Assembly (NCBI GenBank): GCA_019914945.1
Contig: CM034105.1
Location: forward strand, 4,526,001-4,590,000
Direction: 5' to 3'
Source: Typha latifolia
Lineage: Eukaryota > Streptophyta > Magnoliopsida > Poales > Typhaceae
DNA length: 64,000 nucleotides
How positions within the stretch are numbered: the stretch's first letter is position 1; each line of letters opens with the position of its first letter. A program made the translations under genes and the position numbers. Below, piece after piece: positions 12,979 through 26,600 of this stretch. The notes under the pieces were generated by a model that saw only the letters and a program-made list of their open reading frames with translations, made no database searches and was not told the DNA's origin.

Positions 12979-13020
12979 CCCCATACCATACCATACCATA
13001 CCATGATACCATACCATACC
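12937..13020 (+). repeat. (CT)19 followed by (CCATA)n upstream of GA20ox
   Basis: A (CT)n tract at 12937-12974 is followed at 12981-13020 by CCATA pentamers interrupted once by CCATGATA. Both lie 380-460 bp upstream of the GA20ox start codon, inside the probable promoter. CT/GA tracts can act as GAGA-type elements in plants; a role here is inference. Confidence 0.85.
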
Positions 13021-13328
13021 AATGGGCGGCCTTTTGGCCTTCTTTCCCTCTCCTCTGCAAAACTCTAATTAAAAAACTCCCCACTCCTTTCTATCTATCC
13101 ACATGACCTCCATTCAGATCCTCTACAAATCCTGAACAACTCTGCGACCCAATCAGATCTTTTTCAAGCACGTCTGACTGCGACAAGTTCCTACATCTCT
13201 TCTTGCATGCCATCACCTCCCAATAAAGAGGGCGGGGGCCCCGCCTCCTCTCCTCCCTTCATCTCTTCCTTTGTCCTTCTGTTGTTTGCCTTCCCCTCCA
13301 TTACAAATACCCCCTCTCCCACAAACTT

Positions 13329-13335
13329 TATAAAA
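13329..13335 (+). promoter_or_regulatory. Probable TATA box of GA20ox
   Basis: TATAAAA stands 71 bp before the ATG at 13400. Plant transcription usually starts about 30 bp after the TATA box, which would put the start inside the (CAT)15 tract and give a leader of only about 40 nt. Confidence 0.55.
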
Positions 13336-13347
13336 CTAAACACCAAC

Positions 13348-13392
<45 letters not shown>
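13348..13392 (+). repeat. (CAT)15 microsatellite ending 7 bp before the GA20ox start
   Basis: Fifteen perfect CAT units end 7 bp before the ATG at 13400. The tract lies between the TATA box and the initiation codon, so it is predicted to form most of the 5' leader. Confidence 0.95.
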
Positions 13393-13399
13393 TCTTCCG

Positions 13400-14927
13400 A
13401 TGGATTCATCAAGACCCACCTCGCTCCTCCTCTGCCCTCCCGTTGATGCCGTCTCCGGCGCGGGCAACGCTGGCGGCGGCCTGGTCTTCGACTCGATAAA
13501 GCTCCGGAAGCAATCCAAGATCCCGAAGCAATTCATCTGGCCTCGCGGCGACCGCGCGAGGACGGAGGAACCCCTCGACGTGCCGCTGATCGACCTCGGC
13601 GGCTTCGTCTCGCGCGACGCGGCCAAGACTTCGGCCGCGGCGGAGCAGGTCAGGTCGGCGTGCTCGACGCACGGGTTCTTCCACGTCGTCAACCACGGCG
13701 TGGACGAGTCGCTCACCGCGGATGCTCTCGAATGCATGGACGAGTTCTTCAAGCTGCCGCTCTGCCAGAAGCTACGTGCCAGGCGGAAGCAAGGGAGCAT
13801 GTGGGGCTACGCCGGAGCCCACACCGATCGCTTCTCGTCTAAGCTGCCGTGGAAGGAGACGCTCTCGTTCGGATACTACGAACACGAAGAAGGTGACAAC
13901 AAAGTGGTGGTGGACTACTTCACCTCAATACTAGGCAAAGATTTCGAACCCATGGGGTAATTTAATTAACTACGCTATGAACTAAATTTATACAATAAAC
14001 CACATGCACGTACGTGCCATTAAACTAATTAATTTAATTTAATTTAATTAATTACCAGGTTGGTGTACCAAAAGTATTGTGAGGCGATGAAGGATTTGTC
14101 ATTAACGATCATGGAGCTCTTGGGAACAAGCTTAGGAGTGGAGAGATCGCACTACCGGGACTTCTTCAAGGACAGTAGGTCGATAATGAGATGCAACTAC
14201 TACCCGCCGTGCCAGGAGCCGGAGCTCACCCTCGGCACCGGGCCGCATTGCGACCCGACGTCGCTGACCATCCTGCAGCAGGACCAGGTCGGCGGCCTCG
14301 AGGTGTTCGCCGACGCCAAGTGGCGGCCGGTCCGCCCGGTGCGCGGCGCGCTGGTGATCAACATTGGAGACACCTTCATGGTATGTATGTATGTATGTAT
14401 GTATGTTATGTTATGTACTCGCGATGCATGCATGATACAAACTCCACATAGATCAATTTATATAACTATTTTGAAGTTGACTAGATTCGTATACCCGTCT
14501 ATAGTGTCTATGTTATCCCACTGGAGTTTGACTGCTCTTCTGATCTAATTTGATCTCTCTAATAAGTTGTCATTATGTCTCAAAATATTATATTAACTAG
14601 AATAGTGTTAGGATTTTATTTTATTTTATTTTTTAATTTTTTTTATTTTTCTTTTTGGGTTTAACGATCGATGGTGAGCGGATGAGGATGGACACGCATG
14701 GGGGGTGATGGCAGGGCGGGGTCCATCCAAGGCATTCGTGTCGTTTTCTAATAGGATAATTATTTAGACAAGAGTCGTATTGGGTGTGCTTATCCCTCTG
14801 CTAATGAGCCGAGCCGAACTCAGCCGAATGCTATACTGTAAGATAAGATCTGGCTAGGAGTTGTCGTATCTTAATGCGATTGCCACAACTGGAACGGTAT
14901 TCATATTTCGCCCCCGTTTATAACATG

Positions 14928-14968
<41 letters not shown>

Positions 14969-15400
14969 TCCGAAAATAGAGTTTAAGCTTCCTGTATAAC
15001 CGACTAGTTATATTTTACACTTTAGCATGTATAATTGTAACAAATAGCATAATTATCGTGTTACAATTCGCACAACTATAATTCAATTGTCTTTTGCTTT
15101 GTTGCCGTTGGTGTTGTGTAGGCACTGTCTAATGGGAGATACAAGAGCTGCCTACACCGCGCGGTCGTGAACCGACACCGAGAGCGGCGCTCTCTGGCCT
15201 TCTTCCTCTGCCCTAAGGCAGACCGGGTGGTGCGGCCACCGCCGGGCAATCTTGGGGGCCCAAGATTGTACCCAGATTTTACGTGGGCTGACTTCATGGA
15301 CTTCACTCAACGCCATTACCGGGCTGACATGCGCACTTTACATGCCTTCACCAAATGGCTAAGCCCAAGGTCCGCTTCACCGGACCCAAATCAGACCTAA
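13400..15400 (+). CDS. GA20ox: Gibberellin 20-oxidase (2-oxoglutarate/Fe(II) dioxygenase)
   Basis: Three coding exons: 13400-13956, 14059-14380 and 15122-15400, with GT-AG introns of 102 and 741 bp. They give 385 aa, the usual size. The enzyme is soluble and oxidises carbon 20 of GA12/GA53 stepwise to the C19 precursors GA9/GA20, using 2-oxoglutarate, oxygen and Fe(II). The C20-GA signature LPWKETLSF is at residues 149-157, and NYYPPC at about 232-237. The iron triad is H249, D251 ([10 protein letters not shown]) and H305 (CLHRAVVNR). The 2-oxoglutarate-binding R-x-S is R315/S317. Exon positions match the family pattern of three exons. Coding GC is very high while the introns are AT-rich, as in many monocot genes. 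The start is the first ATG after the TATA box. Microsatellites sit in the leader, at the exon-2 donor and in intron 2. All key residues are present, so it is probably functional. Separation from GA3ox/GA2ox is confident from LPWKETLSF. Confidence 0.95.
14381..14404 (+). repeat. (GTAT)6 at the exon-2 splice donor of GA20ox
   Basis: The intron-2 donor ATG|GTATGT is the first unit of six perfect GTAT repeats, followed by GTTATGTTATGTAC. Each unit is a donor-like GTATGT, and moving by one unit would shift the frame by 4 nt. Confidence 0.95.
14929..14963 (+). repeat. (TA)n microsatellite in GA20ox intron 2
   Basis: About 17 uninterrupted TA units within the 741-bp second intron. Confidence 0.95.
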
Positions 15401-16174
15401 GCCTCTCTTTCCATTTACTCTTTTATTTTTATTTTTATTTTTATTTTAAATGGGCCTTCCTGATCATTCAACCATTTATAAGGTGGAGCCCTAATGCATG
15501 ATATCATGCCCACCTACCATTTTTGTCATCTTCATATTGTACATAAATATGTAGTAAATCAGAGTTCAGTATGTTAAAAGCTCTCTTGCATTCCTTTCCA
15601 CCAAAAGGATCTCTAAATCCACAGACACAGAAAAAAAATAATAATATAATTTGGATTAAATAAGTATACAATAAGGAAAATCTATATTAAGTATCATGTA
15701 CTTTGATTTTATTGTGTTAAAGTAATGTAGCCATGGTTAAGCTATGTTAGACCTACAAATGGAATAATGTCTTCTAGTGAAATAAATTAAACAATATGAT
15801 GTCATTTTTTTTTTTCTTTTGTTTTTTGTAGTCTTGATTGTTACAACTATGAGATGAACCTTTCTTGTCCTCTCTCAGAGACATATAGGAGATAGTTTAT
15901 GGGGGCTAATGCTTACTTAACTACATGTTGTACCATGTACAATGGAATGTAGTGAGTGGGAAAACAAAGTAGCCCAATATTTTGTGGATCCCACATTAGA
16001 TTGTGTGCTTGTCAGGAGTCTAGATTGGTCCCTTGTGTAGTTGTGTGGGTGGAAGTTGGCACTTCTTAGATGGGTCAATATACTAATTTTATTATATTTA
16101 TATATATACATATACTGGCACTTGCTACCTATTTGTTCTTTTTATGTGTGCCTGAAAGAGATAAGTGACAAAAA

Positions 16175-16251
<77 letters not shown>

Positions 16252-19200
16252 ATGACAGGAGTTTGGAGATAGAGCTGGTTTGGTGAACGCGAGCCGACTA
16301 GACTCATGCAATTAGCTAGCTTGAGCCAACTCATGATCGGCTGCTAGTCATGTTGGAGTGAGTGAGGTCACGTAGGTCCCAATCAGATTTTAAAATTTAG
16401 TAAAATTTATATATAACACCGTTACTTTTAACAAAATTATAATTTCACTATTTATAAATTAAGTTTTATAATTTAGCGAATATGTGCAGAAAACACGTTG
16501 CTCTGAAATTCGTTAGTTAAAATTAATCAAAGATTTAAGTTAAATTAATTATACTAAGAAAATTATGAAATTATCTCCGACCAAGTCATTCTAAGGGTGT
16601 TTTAATTATTTTAAAAATAAAAATATTTTAGTTATTTTAGAAACATTGGTGTTAGTTCGAATCTAACCTAAAATATTTTTCTGCATATATTTATTAAATC
16701 ATATGACTCGATTTACGAATAATAAAAATATAGATTATAAATCACAATTTTGTTAATATGCAAACTTCCCTAAAAAATCTAACCTCATTGCTTTGTCTTC
16801 TGGTAGAGTCGAGATAGAAATTGAACCAAGAGCTCCAAAACGGTCTTTCCAAGAAAGAAATTGCACCGAGATGATGCCCGGCTGCAGAGGCTTTGCTCAC
16901 CGTCTCCAAGAATGATCAAGGAGAGGGAACTCGGTGCTTTCGAGAAGATTCAATGTTGTGGGCAAAACATAGGTGCAGAAGTACTAAGCACAATTGTCGA
17001 GCGTATAAAAGGGTAGAATACTCATTTTTCACTCTCAAGCGAGCAGAGAGAGAAACAACTAAACAAAGAAAGACGACGGTCTATTAGGGACTGCCTCACC
17101 CCAGGGTTGAGGCATCTTCGAGCAACGGAGAATATATATATCTTGGCCTTTTCTTTAGAATAATACCACACTATAGCTAATTGGACTTCTTACAAAGCCT
17201 TGCAACATGCATGGCCTGGCTTTCCACACTTAAAAGCATAGATTTTTTGAAGAAAGAGGAAGACGGAGGAAGCTAGAGCAAGCGAGGATTGGATGAGGCT
17301 TCCAAATATGTGATTGGAAAGAACTCCAGATTGGATTTAGGAGCAAAAGATTAGAAACAGTAGTGCACCCATCGTAAGCCTCAACGGTTGAAGAATGTAA
17401 TCATAGGGAAATTGGCAGTATAGATTTTGCAACCTCTTCAGGACTATTCAGAGACCGAGGATTTCTTGATTGGTAGTGAAGTGATGAATGAAGAGAGGCA
17501 ACACCATGATTTCTAGAGCCATTCCTTTGTTAAGTTAGGTGATCCTTCCGTCAAATGGACTCTATATTAACCCTCCCCCCTCTCCCTTTTTCTTTTTTTT
17601 CATGGATCCACTTTAGAGTTAACTAATCGTTGAACAATTAAGATATAAAAAAAAAACAAAAAAGAGTATGTTTTCAAGGATATACATGCAAAGTAACCCT
17701 ATTGATAAGTGTTAGTAGTCTTTTTCTTCTTTACTGTGTCAAGGTAACTAGCATTGCTACAGTGAAGCAATGAATGCCTGGTAAAGCAAAATGGGGGGCT
17801 CACCCTAATCCATTTAGAGGTGTTTTCTAAAAATCCAATAACAAAAAAAAGGAAAGGAAACGCATCAATCCGAGATAAACATATAACGACAGGTGATAAA
17901 TAAAAATAATCCCTAAAAAAATTAAAGAAATTAAATATCCTAAGTTCCGCAATTGGATAAGAAAAACTTACAGCCCAGGCTGCAAAATTCTGGAAGAGCC
18001 ATATGCTATATATAGAAACTTAATCTCTGATATCATATTAACTCACTAGCTCACTTATATATAATTTATTAGCGATAATATCAACAACGAAGTTAGCTTA
18101 AATTATATGTATGCATGGATCACTGTGGTGGCAAAAGATGAACTAAGTCCGACACTAGTTGATGCTTTAATACATAATTGAATATACTAAGCCAAGCCAA
18201 AGAGTTGATCTAATCTGTCAATGTTTGAAGGTTATGAGCTATGAGATCTGATCCTATTGAATCTAGTCAAGATAGGGTCTGGACAAATCTCAAACTTCCA
18301 CCTGTTCATTAGTGGACTAACCGGGGCTCCACTTGAGAAGCCAACAGTGCTCTCAGTGTGTGTGTGTGTATATATATATATAGTGGAAGGGCACCACAAA
18401 GGAACAACATGGATGACATATCTATTAACTATGAGGGCCCTTAGTTGTACAATAAGGGTGTAATGCCAAAGAGCAGCAACCAAATCAAAGAGGCAATTTG
18501 TTGTTCACTCTCTTTCTTGTCCTTACCTTGTGTAGTTCTGTAGGATGGTAGATCTCTAAAAGTGAGATGGCATGAAATGCTTACTTGTATTAACTTGTAG
18601 AAGTGGCCAACAAAGCCCTACAGATTCAGAAAGCTTCATGAGGTCAGCTGATTTGGCTTTGTGATTTGCTGTGCTTTTCTCTATTTTGCCTCCACTCCTG
18701 AGTCCTGCAGGCAACCAGGACAAGGAATGAGACACAAATAAAGATGTGGAAATGGAGCTGCAGCTACTGTTAATGTATGTATTCTAAACGCCTAATTCTG
18801 CATCAAAACTGCATATGTGCATCTGAAACTTAAAAGGCTTTATAATACACAGACAAATCCACCCAAAAAGTTTTGAAATTTGAATCACAACTCTTATCCA
18901 ACCCAAAAAGTTCAAGCTAATAGAGTTTTGTCTCTATGGAATACATCAGTTATTTCCACTTGGATTTTCTTATGCCATGAAATTTGTCAGCAATTTCCTC
19001 TAGATCCACAATTCAACTCAATAAAACAAGGAAGTATGACTGGCTGACTGCATCCATGTAGATGGCCTCAGAACTCAGATCAGGTGGCATCCAACTCAGC
19101 AGAGCCCATTGTTGAGTTATTAAAGATCAATCCTACTTTTGCATCCTACTGTAAATACTACTCAGAAAGACCGCAAGGAGAATACAATTTAGACAATACA

Positions 19201-20642
19201 CAATGAATGCATAAACCTAAGGAGTTTCAAGATCCTGGAGGTTGAGCACAGATTCTCCCCATTCTGCCAGTCAAGATATTCCCGGAGGTTGAGCTAAGAC
19301 TTCCCAATAAATAAGGTACATTAGTCAAGATATTCCACAGAGCTTGTAACTTCCAGCCTTTCAGATATAGAAGGAAACTTCTTTCTTTCTTTGGCAGATT
19401 CATTTGACAGTAGAATTAACTGACATTTAGGAAAAATTATTTATGCAGTACAGTTTGCCACAAATATGACCATGTTTTTCTTCTTTGTTGTTTCTTCTGA
19501 GTTTTGGGAACACAAATATCAACATGTAATAAGGACCCCAAATGATCAAAAGAACTTGTTTGCAGATGAAAGGTTGTGTATACCTCTTTGAAGGACTATT
19601 CTGCTAGACGAAAGTTAAAGTTGCTGCAGGTCCTGCATCCAGAGGAAATTGCTGGATGACTTTAATATTTGAAGAGTGTCGTGTCGTTGGTACTTAGAGC
19701 TGCAAATAATTAAGTGGCGTTTGGATGCAGTTTATTCCTTAAATTTGGTTAGCAGTATTATTTCTTAAACTTGAATAAGGTAACTTGAACCGGTTTAAAA
19801 AATATAATGTTTGATTATAAACCCATTTAGTGGCATCATAATTACACTTAGTGTGACATGAACAAGTAGTAGATTTAGGAGATATTTTATATTAAATAAT
19901 TAAAATACCCTTTATAATGAATAGATGTGGAAAAGAAATAATTGATAATTGAAGCCATGTATTTTCAAGGGCAATATGGTACTTGAATTTTATCGATAAA
20001 TAATTGCACAGATGGATAGAGATAGGTTTAAATAGGTAGCCAATAAACCTATTTTACCTTGAGCTTAGGTGTTCACTAAACTAATTTAAAAATAAACCTA
20101 TACTCTCGATCCAACGAGGAGATTTTGAAACTAAAACACTAGACAAGCCAATCAGAACTGTGCCCTAGTACCATATAAAGTAGCCAATTATTGATTTATT
20201 TCGAAAGATTAATTTAAGCCATAAATTATATTTTTCTTGTATTGCAAGAACTCGTAGACTTGCTAAGGCCTGATCAAGTTAACCAGATCACATTCATTGA
20301 GGCCACCACAAAAATTATTCACAAGGAAAGTGAATAATTATTTCATGATACCTATATCTCAATAATTGTTTTGGGTGGATTCTTAACAGGCATGCACCAT
20401 ATATGATAATGGTGAGAATAAGGGCAAGAAATGCCTATCTCAAGCAAAACCATAAACATGCAAATTGAATGACATTTGATTATTCAAGAATATATTATTC
20501 TACAAATATCATGTAATTCAGAGGCATTACCTTCTTAAGAACAAGGTGATAGAGCACAAGAAGAATTAATACATCGATGTGAGTAAAGCATATAACCCAA
20601 AAATTATCTATTCTACCTCTGCTGATGATTCTAAGATGTTAA
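15401..20642. other. Intergenic region between GA20ox and PMT
   Basis: 5.2 kb between the stop codons of two convergent genes. It holds the (AG)33 tract at 16181-16246, a TG-to-TA tract near 18357-18381 and AT-rich DNA. I see no coding region. The first few hundred bases must contain the 3' UTR of GA20ox and the last few hundred that of PMT; I cannot place their ends. Confidence 0.6.
16181..16246 (+). repeat. (AG)33 microsatellite
   Basis: Sixty-six bases of uninterrupted AG. The Leu/Ser frames on the minus strand across it are artefacts of the repeat. Confidence 0.97.
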
Positions 20643-23600
20643 CTACATGTTAGCCTCTACCTCTTTTGGCCGCCACACAGTCTTTTGTATACACAACAAG
20701 CCCTCATTATCCTTCGAGTAAGTCGTGCGGACCTCCCACTGCAGAGATTTTGCAATGTTCTCCAACTCACTTATGGTCTCAATATTGTCTCTCACAATCA
20801 AGAAGCCTTCTGGTCTCAGTATTCTATCCACCTCAGCAATTACTGGCAATAATTTGCATCTACAAAGGAATGACACCAATTATAAACCGTCATGGTAACT
20901 AATTTGGGATGTGAAGCATCTTATAGTCTTATATAGTTAAATGACAACAAGATATAGTTACGCTAACAAAAGAAAGGTCCTCAAGAAGTCCCATGTACAA
21001 TCTCAGGATACATCATGAATACTACCCTGAAAACTTTAGCAACATGATGATCATCATTTCATTGAAATTGGTAGACTTTTTGCAGGTATCCAATTAGATC
21101 TTCAAGCATCTGAAAATCATCCTCTCAGAAGCTCAAAAGGTTTTCAGCTGAGGAATTACTTAGATTGAAGGATAATCCCAAAATGGTACAACATCACCAT
21201 TTCATCAATCATCACTTCTACATTTCATCCATTTAAGGTGTTGATATGCAAAATCTAATACAAAGGATTATGGCAGCAACAAATAGTAATAATAATCGCT
21301 ATAAGTTATTAGTTTCATACTTCAAGAAACATATTAGTATCAAGGAACTGAGTTACAATGCAGGAGTGAAATACAAATAAGAAAGAAAAACTAACCTCTT
21401 TTTAAGTTTGGAGAATAGATGGTCAGCATGTAGAAGATCATATGTCCTCGGGTAAGTGCTGAACGATTCACACCAATCATGATACATTCCAAACAACCCA
21501 CGCTCATATATAATGGGAAGTGTGTCTGGTGAATCGACTGATACAATATTCATGACCCACACTTTCAGGTCCCGCAAAGCCGCAGCAAAACTGCAAGAGA
21601 ACTATGTAAAATTGACTTCCAAGTAAAAGTATGAGAAGAAAGCATTGAACACATGGTCTATTATGTTCATAAGAAAAATGCATGGTCTATTATCCTGTTA
21701 ACAATCAACGTTAAAAAGAAACTGTCTACTTAACTATAGTGAAACTATAACAGTAAACTCAAAATGAAAATAAGCTTTATGATAAAAAGAGTATTTAATT
21801 GGAAAAAAAGAAAAGATGTTCCATGATTTCAAAGATCATTTATTACCACATCATACAACATAGAAAACATAATAACAGGAGAAAAATAAAATGATGCAAT
21901 GGTAGGTCAATAGATCTGCTAGAACTCTATAGAGTAAAATATCATGACTAGCTCACGTGAAAAGAAAATACATTTCCTCCACAGAAAATACTCTGCAGGA
22001 TTTATTACCATTGGGACCATAATGACTAGCTTATGGCCAAACATAAGTCAAAACATTATTTTACATGGGCATCAGAGCAAGGAAGCTCTCTGTTACATAA
22101 TGTGTCGGGTTAGATAACATTGAGAACAAACACGAAGATATTGAAGTCCTAAGCAAGATATTGTTGAAGATAGTAGTTTCTTATGATCTTAACCCCTTCA
22201 TAATGGTATAGATGAGTAAGAGCCAATTAACCAGCAAAGTTTGCATTGTAGTAACATGGTAAGAATAAAGCGAATTACTTTGGTGACTCGACTGTGCAGT
22301 ATGCTATACTTCTTTGGCAGCACATGTCATGGTATGAGTTCTTAGACAACAAAAGCAAGTTGCAAGATTTCTTTTACTAGGCATGAAGATAAGTGCTATA
22401 TGCTTACCCCCCATATATAGATCTCATGTCCAGGACATTCCTGACTCTAGACCAGTTGATTCCCACACTATATAAATAAGATTTACTTACGACCCGCTTC
22501 CAGTGCTCATAATCTGCCACAAAATCTTCAGGGGCAGGTTTTCCGTAAACTCCAACCTGGGAACTGTTTAACCAGTAAGGTGACTTCTCCAGCCTCAGCG
22601 GCCACTCATCTGGCCATTGTGACCCATGAATAGTAGGATCTACAGGCAATTTGTGCATACATGCTTGCAATGGTATATTCCTGGATTATAAGGACAATGA
22701 AGTAATGAGCCTATAAGATTAGCACACCTCAAAAAAGGGAGAAATATCTGCTAAGGTAGATGCCTACTCGGTAAATAATAGACATACCAGGCTGCATCTG
22801 GCTGATCAAATTCTTGACAGAGCGGTGGGCTTTGTTCTGGTCTTTTCTCGTAGCATTTGTTGTCAGATGGTTTTCTGAAAATTGCCAAACCCACTTCATT
22901 TGTCTTATCATATGTTTTTTTCACCATGTCCCAGCACATGGCTTTTGTTAGAGCAGACATGTCTAGCAAATTCCAAATGAAATATGGTTAGCTCTGACTA
23001 TAACTTTTAATTAGTGAGTAGCTGTAAGTGGCAATGCAAGATCTACATGTATGAAAGGTTTTTTTTTACATAATTACCAATGAAAACTTTTAAAATATCA
23101 TAATTGTCACTACATTCATTAAAATATCATAATTGCCCCTAAAATTATTCTTTCAAAATTGCCATCATAGTCAGTTTTCAGCAGAATATGCATAGAAAAT
23201 TCCTAACAAATAGTTGTTAAGACGAACAAATACATATAAATGATTAAAATACTCTTTTCTTTTTGGAGTTTAAAGCATAAAATATTCATTATTGACTTTT
23301 TTCTTACAAGAAAAAGATTCTTTTCTTGTACTATGATGTCGATATCATTATATAGATTTAGAACCATTTTAAGTAATTTATCCAAAGGCAAAATGGTCTT
23401 TCGTCAATCTAAGTTCAGTAATAACTATGATTAGTTAGATTTAACTGAAGAGGTGGCATTTTTATCAAAGTTCAATAATTTTGGTCGCAGTCATAATTTT
23501 CTGAAGAAATGTAGTGGTTATCATGATATTTTGAAATTTTTAGGTAGCAAAAAATCCTTATATAGAAACTATGAGGATCATGGGGTAGAATTTTCATGAA

Positions 23601-26600
23601 ATTCCAGAGTTTTGAGGTCCAACTCATGAATAACGTATTTCCAAATTGCAAGGTCTGGAAACTAAAGTTGCATAATAACAAGTACTGTAGCCTTGTAGGA
23701 TTGCTTTGACAATCTAATGTTGCAATCATGGATTTCCAAATAAAAAGAAAACCAAGTCAGATGATTGTACGAATTGATTCAGGTAAAAAATTTCATCATG
23801 AGGCAGGCTCTAAGAAACATAAAGCACTTAGGTACTCTTCTTTCAGAAAATATCTACACTTCTATGAAAGGCTGAAACATTTACTTTTCCTCCGTCTTAT
23901 TTGAATAACTAACAAGGATGAACTTTTACCATTCCATATCCCAGCATCTTCCGGAACCTTCCGATAAACAGGAGTAGCAGACCACACAAAGTAACCACCA
24001 GGACGTAGCAGCCGATTCAGCTCCAACAAAAGCTTGCCACCTGTAAGTTACAACTTGTGAGATCTCAGAGCAACTTCTCAAAGCATGCAAACTTGCCTAA
24101 TTTGAAGCACCTTCAATATGCCATGGTACTCTACAACGAGCACAATGAATAACATCAAAGACCCTGCTGGGAAACGGAAGTCTCTTGGTTCCCATAACAG
24201 CTGATATAGCTGGAATTCCTCTCTCGAGGGCAAACTGCACTTGGGCTTCATGCTCATCTTTGGGTGCAAATGACATGGTTAACACATCTCTATCAAAGAG
24301 ATAGCCTCCAAAGCTAGCAACTCCACAGCCGACATCCAAAACTACACGGCTTCGTTTTCCCCATGCTATATCAGGCAGCGACTGCGATAAGGAGTCATGC
24401 ATGTCAACACATCAGCACAAATATCTAATTGACTGTTAAGTTTTTTTCTGCTATGGAATCGTAGACCTATGAAGCGCAGATATGAATACAAAATATAGAG
24501 ATACGACTATACGGATATGGAGATACAACAAATTCTTAAAAAAACGTGATATAAATATGACAAGGATACAATATTAAATTAATTAATAAAAATATATTTA
24601 TAAATCTATTGTCAACATCAAAGTATTTGCAAACTAAAATATTTCTCCTACTAGACTATACTAATATATTTCTAACATCAAAATATTGTATACAAACCTT
24701 ACGACTTATACTAACATATTCCTAAGTCCTAACATCAAAACATTTTATACAAACCCTATGGCCTATTCTAAATTCTAACATATTTCTCTTACCGCAACCA
24801 ACTTCAAAGAAAAAAGAAGAAAAGAATAGAAAGAAACAAAAGCTTTTCTGTCTTGCCAAAGCGAAAGTGAAAAAGAAAAAAAAAAGGAAAAAAGAAAGGA
24901 AAACAGAAAATGCCTTTTCTCAGGAAGGAGACGAGGATTGTCATCACCCATTGCCATCTTTGTCATCGTTAGTGAGAGGAAAGAGTGGCATCGTCATCAA
25001 TGGAGAAAGGAAGAATCATGCCATCGAGAAAGAAAGCTCAGCATCAAGAGAGGAAGGCACACCGGTCGTTGACAAAGGAAGACCGACGCAGCACTATGGA
25101 GCATTGTCAAGAGATAAATGAGGGGAATAAGGCTTGATAGCTCTTTCCTCTCACTTAAGCTTAATAGGTCAGTAGTTTAACGGTCGATAGCCTCTTTTCA
25201 CCCAATATAACCGCTGACCAAATACAAACCATATCCATTGCGTATCTAGGCATATCCAAGCCAAATCTAGCAATTAAAATAATTTCTTTTTAGACCAAAT
25301 ATTCTCGATATCTATCAAATATATATCCCGAGCATATCTAACCCATATTCATATCCGATAAGTATCGAGTACAGACACTCCACCTGTTTTGGAATATTTG
25401 TGCTTTCTAGCATAGGACATTTGTAAACTTGGAAGTATTACATTTTCTTGATACATGAATTGTTAGAATATAAAAGGAGAAAACCAACAATGGTCGTGCC
25501 ATGCCACCGTCGGCACGTAATATTTTTAATAAACTTTTTAAGATATTTAGAGATGTTTTTTTATCTTCGGCATGTTAATCTTTAGTTTTTGGTTTAAACA
25601 TATGTATTAAAACATATATTATAGTGCTTTCTCTTTAGATTATTTTTGTAAATAACCTATTTTATTAAGATAAAACAATAGTTAAATATAGATATTATTC
25701 AACACATAATATGATTAATTAATATAATTGAATACATCATAATAAAATTAAACACATAATATTAATTGATAATAGTTCAATAATTAAAACTAATATCTAG
25801 TTAAACGTAGAATGATGAAGATGATCAAAAACTTCATTTACCGGCGTAAAAATAACACGAGAATATTGCATTAAATACAGTCGATATTCTTTACAACTCA
25901 TCCACTAATAACATTGCTTGTTGTAACGTTTCACGTGATCTTCATACAAATAGAAATTTTATAGGATTGTGGCACACTAGAGCACACAAAAAGTTCCTAA
26001 TGAACTGAGTAAAGAGAGATTTTTTTTTCCTGAATAATAAATATCTTTAAAAAAACATAAACCAACAAACAAAAATCCACACTGCGAAGCCAACTGGAAA
26101 TTTACCAAAAGTATAGATAGACATAAGTGTTCAAAGAAATCGCACCAAATCCATAGGAAAATAAAAAGATCAAAGACAAGAAGACAATTAACAACTGTAA
26201 AAGATAATGGTGCAACAATAGATCTACATAAAAGACCATTTCCCAGTATATGATAATCACATAGGAAAGCATACCTCCTGAATGAAATCTATGTAGTGGA
26301 GTGCGCCATGTTTAAACTGAGTCCCACCCCCAGGAAAAGTAAGGTACTCTCCAGAAACTTTAACCCAATTTTGATGCCCCTTGTATGCTGCAAGTTTGGT
26401 ATGAGGAACATTGTTGTACCATATCTGTAGTATAATGCTGCTTCTAAGATGCAGAATATAGTTTAAATGGACAAAAAAAGAAGCAATATCATAAGGCATA
26501 TGAAAGGGCAAAACATATACCATGTCCCTGCTCTTGGGCCATTCTATAGGACGTTTATATCCATTTTGAATAGGAACAAGACAGGTCGGAGGCTCTTCAG

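Noticed and set aside
13207..13446. Upstream frame with a poly-His run overlapping the GA20ox start
   Set aside because: It begins upstream of the TATA box at 13329, so it is probably not transcribed; the His run is the CAT repeat.
13336..13800. 154-codon minus-strand frame opposite GA20ox exon 1, with a poly-Met run
   Set aside because: Shadow of a GC-rich coding exon and the CAT repeat.
16125..16334. Leu/Ser-rich minus-strand frames
   Set aside because: Translation of the (AG)33 microsatellite.
24867..25121. 84-codon Lys/Glu-rich frame inside a PMT intron
   Set aside because: Starts in an A/G-rich low-complexity tract; no domain.
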